From positions 1-11,034 of the forward strand of contig JAGGWA010000053.1 in NCBI GenBank assembly GCA_021157745.1: a DNA stretch of 11,034 bases. Reading direction: 5' to 3'. Position numbers and translations under genes: made by a program. Below the pieces are notes generated by a model. That model ran no database searches. It was not told where the DNA came from and saw only the letters and a list, made by a program, of their open reading frames with translations. Positions 7,761-11,034 of this stretch are shown here, in pieces (the stretch's first letter is position 1; every line of letters starts with the position of its first letter). The DNA is from Thermoplasmata archaeon. Its GTDB lineage: Archaea > Thermoplasmatota > E2 > UBA202 > JdFR-43.

Positions 7761-7779
7761 CTCGTGATTGATTCTTTTT

Positions 7780-10146
7780 ATGGGATACATCGCATGGTTC
7801 GATGAAATTGGAAAAGATGATATTTCAAGGGTGGGAGGTAAAAATGCTTCTTTAGGTGAAATGTATAGAAATTTATCCTCAAAGGGGATAAGGGTTCCAT
7901 ATGGGTTTGCTGTTACAACTGAAGCATATAAATATTTTATTGAAAAGGCTGGGATAAAAAGGGAAATAGAAAAGCTACTGGAAGGAATAGATGCAAAAGA
8001 TGTTGGAAAATTGATGGAGGCTGGAGAGAAAATAAGGAAAATGATTTTGGACGCAGAAATACCATCTGAACTTGAAGATGCCATCCTGAATGCATATGAA
8101 AGGCTGGAGGAAATGTATGGAAATGGAATTGAGGTGGCGGTAAGAAGCAGCGCTACCACTGAGGATATGCCGACAGCAAGCTTTGCTGGGCAGCAGGACA
8201 CATTTTTGAATGTGGGAAAAAACAAAATTATGGAGAGCATAATAAAATGCTTTTCATCTCTTTTTACAGATAGAGCAATAGCATACCGCATTCATAATAA
8301 CATTCCTCATACCAGTGCATATATTTCTGTAGGGGTTCAAAAAATGGTAAGATCTGATTTGGCATCATCTGGAGTTATGTTCACCCTAGATACAGAAAGT
8401 GGATTCAGAGATGTAATATACATAACGGGCGTATGGGGGCTCGGCGAGGCTTTGGTGAAAGGCATTGTCAATCCAGATGAATTTTACGTTTTCAAACCAA
8501 CCCTCGATAAATACAGACCAATCATAAGTAAAAAATTGGGGCGAAAGGAAAAAATGATTGTTTACGGCAGCGCAGGCGGCGTCGCTATCAAAGATACGGA
8601 TGAAGAGATGCGCCATACCTTTGTTTTAAATGATGATGAAATTCTTGAGCTTGCCAGAATGGGGCAGGAGATAGAGAAGCATTATGGAATGCCAATGGAC
8701 ATAGAATGGGCTAAAGATGGCATAGATGGAAAGATATATATTGTTCAGGCTCGACCTGAAACAGTGCATTCAAAAAAGAAGGCATTTTACAAACATGTGT
8801 TGCTTGAAAAGGGAGATGTGCTGCTCGAAGGGCTTGCAATAGGAGATAAAATAGGTGCAGGGAAAGCAAGAGTTGTGGAAAGTGTGGAGGAAGCTAAAGA
8901 TTTTGCTGAAGGAAGCATACTTGTCACAGACATGACGGATCCAGATTGGGAGCCAATAATGAAAAAAGCATCCGCCATTGTGACAAATAGAGGAGGAAGA
9001 ACATGTCATGCTGCCATCATAAGCAGGGAACTTGGCATTCCAGCAGTTGTGGGAACAGGCATAGCAACAAAAATAATAAAAGATGGGATGGAACTCACGG
9101 TTGATTGCTCAGAGGGAATCGGAAGAGTGTATAAAGGGATACTAAAGTATGAAAAAAAGGAAATTGATTTGAAAAAAATACCAACCAAAACAAAAATAAT
9201 GATGAATGTTGCAATTCCAGAAAAAGCATTCATGCAGAGTATGCTTCCAAATGATGGAGTGGGTCTTGCAAGAGAGGAATTCATAATAAGTTCATATATT
9301 GGAATCCATCCGATGGCTCTGATAGAATATGATAAACTTAAGAAAAGCGATGATGAAAAAATCAAGGAAATAGTAAGAAAAATAGATATGGCAACAATCG
9401 GATATGATGATAAAAAACAATTTTTTATTGATAAACTTGCGATGGGGATTGCAATGATAGCAGCTGCATTCTATCCAAAGGATGTAATTGTTCGTTTTTC
9501 CGATTTCAAAACAAATGAGTATGCAAGTTTGGTGGGCGGCGAGTTGTATGAGCCGAAAGAAAGCAATCCAATGCTTGGGTGGCGGGGGGCTTCCCGTTAC
9601 TATGATGAGAAATTCATGCCTGCCTTTGGTCTGGAGTGCGAGGCGATCAAGAAGGTTAGAGATGAAATGGGATTGAAAAATGTTAAGGTGATGGTGCCAT
9701 TTTGCAGGACGCCAGAGGAAGGGCTTCGTGTAATAGAAACAATGGAAAAATTTGGACTTAGAAGGGATGGACTGGAGATATATGTTATGTGTGAGGTTCC
9801 TTCAAATGTTATACTCGCGGAAGAATTCGCAAAAATATTTGATGGCTTTTCCATAGGCTCGAATGATTTAACTCAGTTAACTTTAGGATTAGATAGAGAT
9901 TCTGCTCTCATAGCCCATCTATTTGATGAAAGAAACGACGCCGTCAAAAAGATGATTGAGAATGTTATAAAAGTAGCCAAAAAATATGGAAGAAAAATAG
10001 GGATATGCGGACAGGCTCCGAGTGATTATCCAGAATTCGCTGAATTTCTGGTTGAAAATGGAATAGACAGCATCTCTTTGAATCCAGATAGCGTCGTTAA
10101 AATGATGAAAATAGTTGCAGAAAAAGAAAGGAAAATGAATGCATGA
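7780..10146 (+). CDS. ppsA: Phosphoenolpyruvate synthase
   Basis: Pyruvate, water dikinase: converts pyruvate and ATP to phosphoenolpyruvate, AMP and phosphate, the entry step of gluconeogenesis. It is 788 residues from ATG 7780, close to the E. coli enzyme (792). Domains in order: ATP/pyruvate-binding N-terminal domain with GGKNASLGEM near residue 20 and VRSSATTEDMP around R122; mobile phosphohistidine domain with GGRTCHAAIISRELGIPAVVG, catalytic His410; and C-terminal TIM barrel with SIGSNDLTQL (S694, N695, D696) and the acid/base cysteine C743 in GICGQAPS. The domains and key residues I looked for are present. A longer reading from TTG 7768 is less likely given the TATA spacing and the usual MxYxxWFDE-type N-terminus. 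The stop codon abuts that of the convergent prenyl synthase gene. In archaea the enzyme supplies PEP for sugar synthesis. Confidence 0.95.
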   Translation: MGYIAWFDEIGKDDISRVGGKNASLGEMYRNLSSKGIRVPYGFAVTTEAYKYFIEKAGIKREIEKLLEGIDAKDVGKLMEAGEKIRKMILDAEIPSELEDAILNAYERLEEMYGNGIEVAVRSSATTEDMPTASFAGQQDTFLNVGKNKIMESIIKCFSSLFTDRAIAYRIHNNIPHTSAYISVGVQKMVRSDLASSGVMFTLDTESGFRDVIYITGVWGLGEALVKGIVNPDEFYVFKPTLDKYRPIISKKLGRKEKMIVYGSAGGVAIKDTDEEMRHTFVLNDDEILELARMGQEIEKHYGMPMDIEWAKDGIDGKIYIVQARPETVHSKKKAFYKHVLLEKGDVLLEGLAIGDKIGAGKARVVESVEEAKDFAEGSILVTDMTDPDWEPIMKKASAIVTNRGGRTCHAAIISRELGIPAVVGTGIATKIIKDGMELTVDCSEGIGRVYKGILKYEKKEIDLKKIPTKTKIMMNVAIPEKAFMQSMLPNDGVGLAREEFIISSYIGIHPMALIEYDKLKKSDDEKIKEIVRKIDMATIGYDDKKQFFIDKLAMGIAMIAAAFYPKDVIVRFSDFKTNEYASLVGGELYEPKESNPMLGWRGASRYYDEKFMPAFGLECEAIKKVRDEMGLKNVKVMVPFCRTPEEGLRVIETMEKFGLRRDGLEIYVMCEVPSNVILAEEFAKIFDGFSIGSNDLTQLTLGLDRDSALIAHLFDERNDAVKKMIENVIKVAKKYGRKIGICGQAPSDYPEFAEFLVENGIDSISLNPDSVVKMMKIVAEKERKMNA

Positions 10147-11034
10147 TCATTTCTCTCTTTCAACAGCAAATTTTGCCAGCTTTATCAACGTATCCTTTGC
10201 TTTACTTTCCTTCAAATTCTTTATTGCATCAATTGCTTTATTTGAATATTCATATGCAGCTTTTTTTGCATACTCTATCGAGCCATTTTCCCTGAATAAC
10301 TCTATTATTTTTTCAACATCTCCTCCCTTTCCATAATCCTTCAAAGCCTCTTTATTCAGCCTGTAGGAATGCAGATACATCAATGTTTTTTTGCCTTCTC
10401 TTATATCACTTCCAACAGGTTTTCCTATATCATCTCCTATCACATCAAGGCAATCATCCCATATTTGAAATGCCATCCCAAGATTCAAGCCATATTTACG
10501 CATCGCTTCTATTTCATCTTCATTGGCATTCGCTATGATTGCGCCGCCCATAGCTGCGTGTTCAAACATCCTCGCCGTCTTTTTTTCTATCATTTCAAGC
10601 CATATTTGCTCATCCACATAATCAACTTCCTCAAATTCCATATCCATTTCCTGTCCCTCGCATATCTCCTTAGCCATTATTGCAACATTTCTTGTCAGCC
10701 TTTTAACGATAGCCTCGTTCTTTATCATTGATATAGTTTCGAATGCTTTGGCAAACAAAGTATCGCCAGCAAGTATGGCAGCATTTTCCCCATATTTTTT
10801 ATGGACAGCCGGCATACCGCGCCTCATCTCATCTTTATCCATTATATCATCATGAATAAGCGTGAAAGTATGTATGAACTCTAACGCCACTCCAAATGGA
10901 ATCGTTTTCATTCCATCTCCGCCCAAAGCCTCGCAAGCCAGATATGCCACGAGGGGGCGGAGGCGCTTGCCACCCGCCATCGGGAGATGCTTGACAGCGT
11001 TATACAGCTTTTCTGGCTCCTTTTCATATAAATA
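10147..11034 (-). CDS. idsA: Short-chain polyprenyl (geranylgeranyl) diphosphate synthase, 5' end missing
   Basis: Trans-prenyltransferase that condenses isopentenyl diphosphate with allylic diphosphates, probably to geranylgeranyl diphosphate for archaeal ether lipids. The frame stays open to the right edge; 295 codons are visible and perhaps 25-35 N-terminal residues are missing. The internal ATG at 10980 is not the start, because the 18 codons before it (ending KHLP) read into the GGKRLRP motif as in relatives. Key motifs: GGKRLRP, first Asp-rich motif DDIMD (10837-10851), GQEMDMEF, and second Asp-rich motif DDCLD followed by GSDIREGKKT. Phe at position -5 from DDIMD (FTLIHDD) fits C20 product control as known for Sulfolobus GGPP synthase. 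The symbol is at family level; the exact product is inferred. Confidence 0.9.
   Translation of the reverse strand, partial: YLYEKEPEKLYNAVKHLPMAGGKRLRPLVAYLACEALGGDGMKTIPFGVALEFIHTFTLIHDDIMDKDEMRRGMPAVHKKYGENAAILAGDTLFAKAFETISMIKNEAIVKRLTRNVAIMAKEICEGQEMDMEFEEVDYVDEQIWLEMIEKKTARMFEHAAMGGAIIANANEDEIEAMRKYGLNLGMAFQIWDDCLDVIGDDIGKPVGSDIREGKKTLMYLHSYRLNKEALKDYGKGGDVEKIIELFRENGSIEYAKKAAYEYSNKAIDAIKNLKESKAKDTLIKLAKFAVEREK
10261..10267 (+). terminator. Possible ppsA U-tract terminator inside the prenyl synthase gene
   Basis: Because the ppsA and prenyl synthase stop codons abut, ppsA transcription must end inside the opposite gene. The first strong T run on the plus strand is seven T residues, about 115 bp past the ppsA stop. 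It could serve as a U-rich terminator. No hairpin was seen. Confidence 0.2.

Noticed and set aside
7640..7766. Frameshift at the end of the TSP3 gene
   Set aside because: The two alternative frames give no sequence resembling a continued domain: one stops at once, the other ends at about 7766 without motifs. The annotated end is kept.
7692..8291. A 199-codon open frame on the minus strand opposite the start of ppsA
   Set aside because: It is Ser/Ile/Phe-rich, shows no motif, and lies fully antisense to well-supported coding sequence; it is a shadow of ppsA codon usage.
10978..10980. ATG at 10980 as the start of the prenyl synthase
   Set aside because: Reading upstream stays open to the edge and gives a typical N-terminal sequence ending KHLP before GGKRLRP; starting here would remove conserved helices.
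1..11034. CRISPR arrays, tRNA/rRNA genes, insertion sequences, long inverted repeats
   Set aside because: I found no regularly spaced repeats, cloverleaf-like stretches or transposase motifs, and gaps between genes are too short (about 50 bp or less) to hold them.

Overview
The window looks like a chromosomal piece of an AT-rich archaeon. The gene types fit this: a VirB11/ArlI-like secretion ATPase paired with an ArlJ/TadC-like membrane protein, a HerA-type ATPase, and a type I polyprenyl diphosphate synthase of the archaeal lipid pathway. So do the signals: TATA-like boxes lie about 25-28 bp before several start codons, and Shine-Dalgarno motifs are almost absent, which suggests leaderless transcripts. 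The membrane-anchored thrombospondin type 3 (TSP3) repeat protein recalls uncultured Thermoplasmata-type Euryarchaeota. That placement is an impression, not something shown here.

Layout. The left edge (1-190, minus) holds the N-terminal part of a secreted protein with a Sec-like signal peptide. Next is a compact HerA/DUF87 ATPase (236-1462, minus). Divergent from it, with annotated starts overlapping by two bases, is a two-gene unit: a 716-residue type II/IV secretion ATPase (1461-3611) and its nine-helix GspF-family platform protein (3608-5476), joined by an ATGA overlap. Then come cysteinyl-tRNA synthetase (best start 5506, to 6963), an anchored calcium-binding TSP3 repeat protein (6998-7750) and phosphoenolpyruvate synthase (best start 7780, to 10146), all on the plus strand. 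Last is a polyprenyl diphosphate synthase (10147-11034, minus), cut by the right edge and convergent with ppsA with no base between the two stop codons.

How the genes relate. cysS, ppsA and the prenyl synthase are housekeeping genes for translation, gluconeogenesis and lipid synthesis, and each seems to have its own promoter. The notable part is the left third. A HerA-superfamily ATPase sits head to head with a VirB11-like ATPase and its membrane partner, with no pilin or prepilin peptidase in view. The pair is probably the motor and platform of an archaeal type IV filament or Tad-like machine. Whether the HerA-like ATPase belongs to it, for instance in DNA transport, is inference.

The window is gene-dense. 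No gap exceeds about 50 bp, and I saw no tRNA, rRNA, CRISPR array or insertion sequence.
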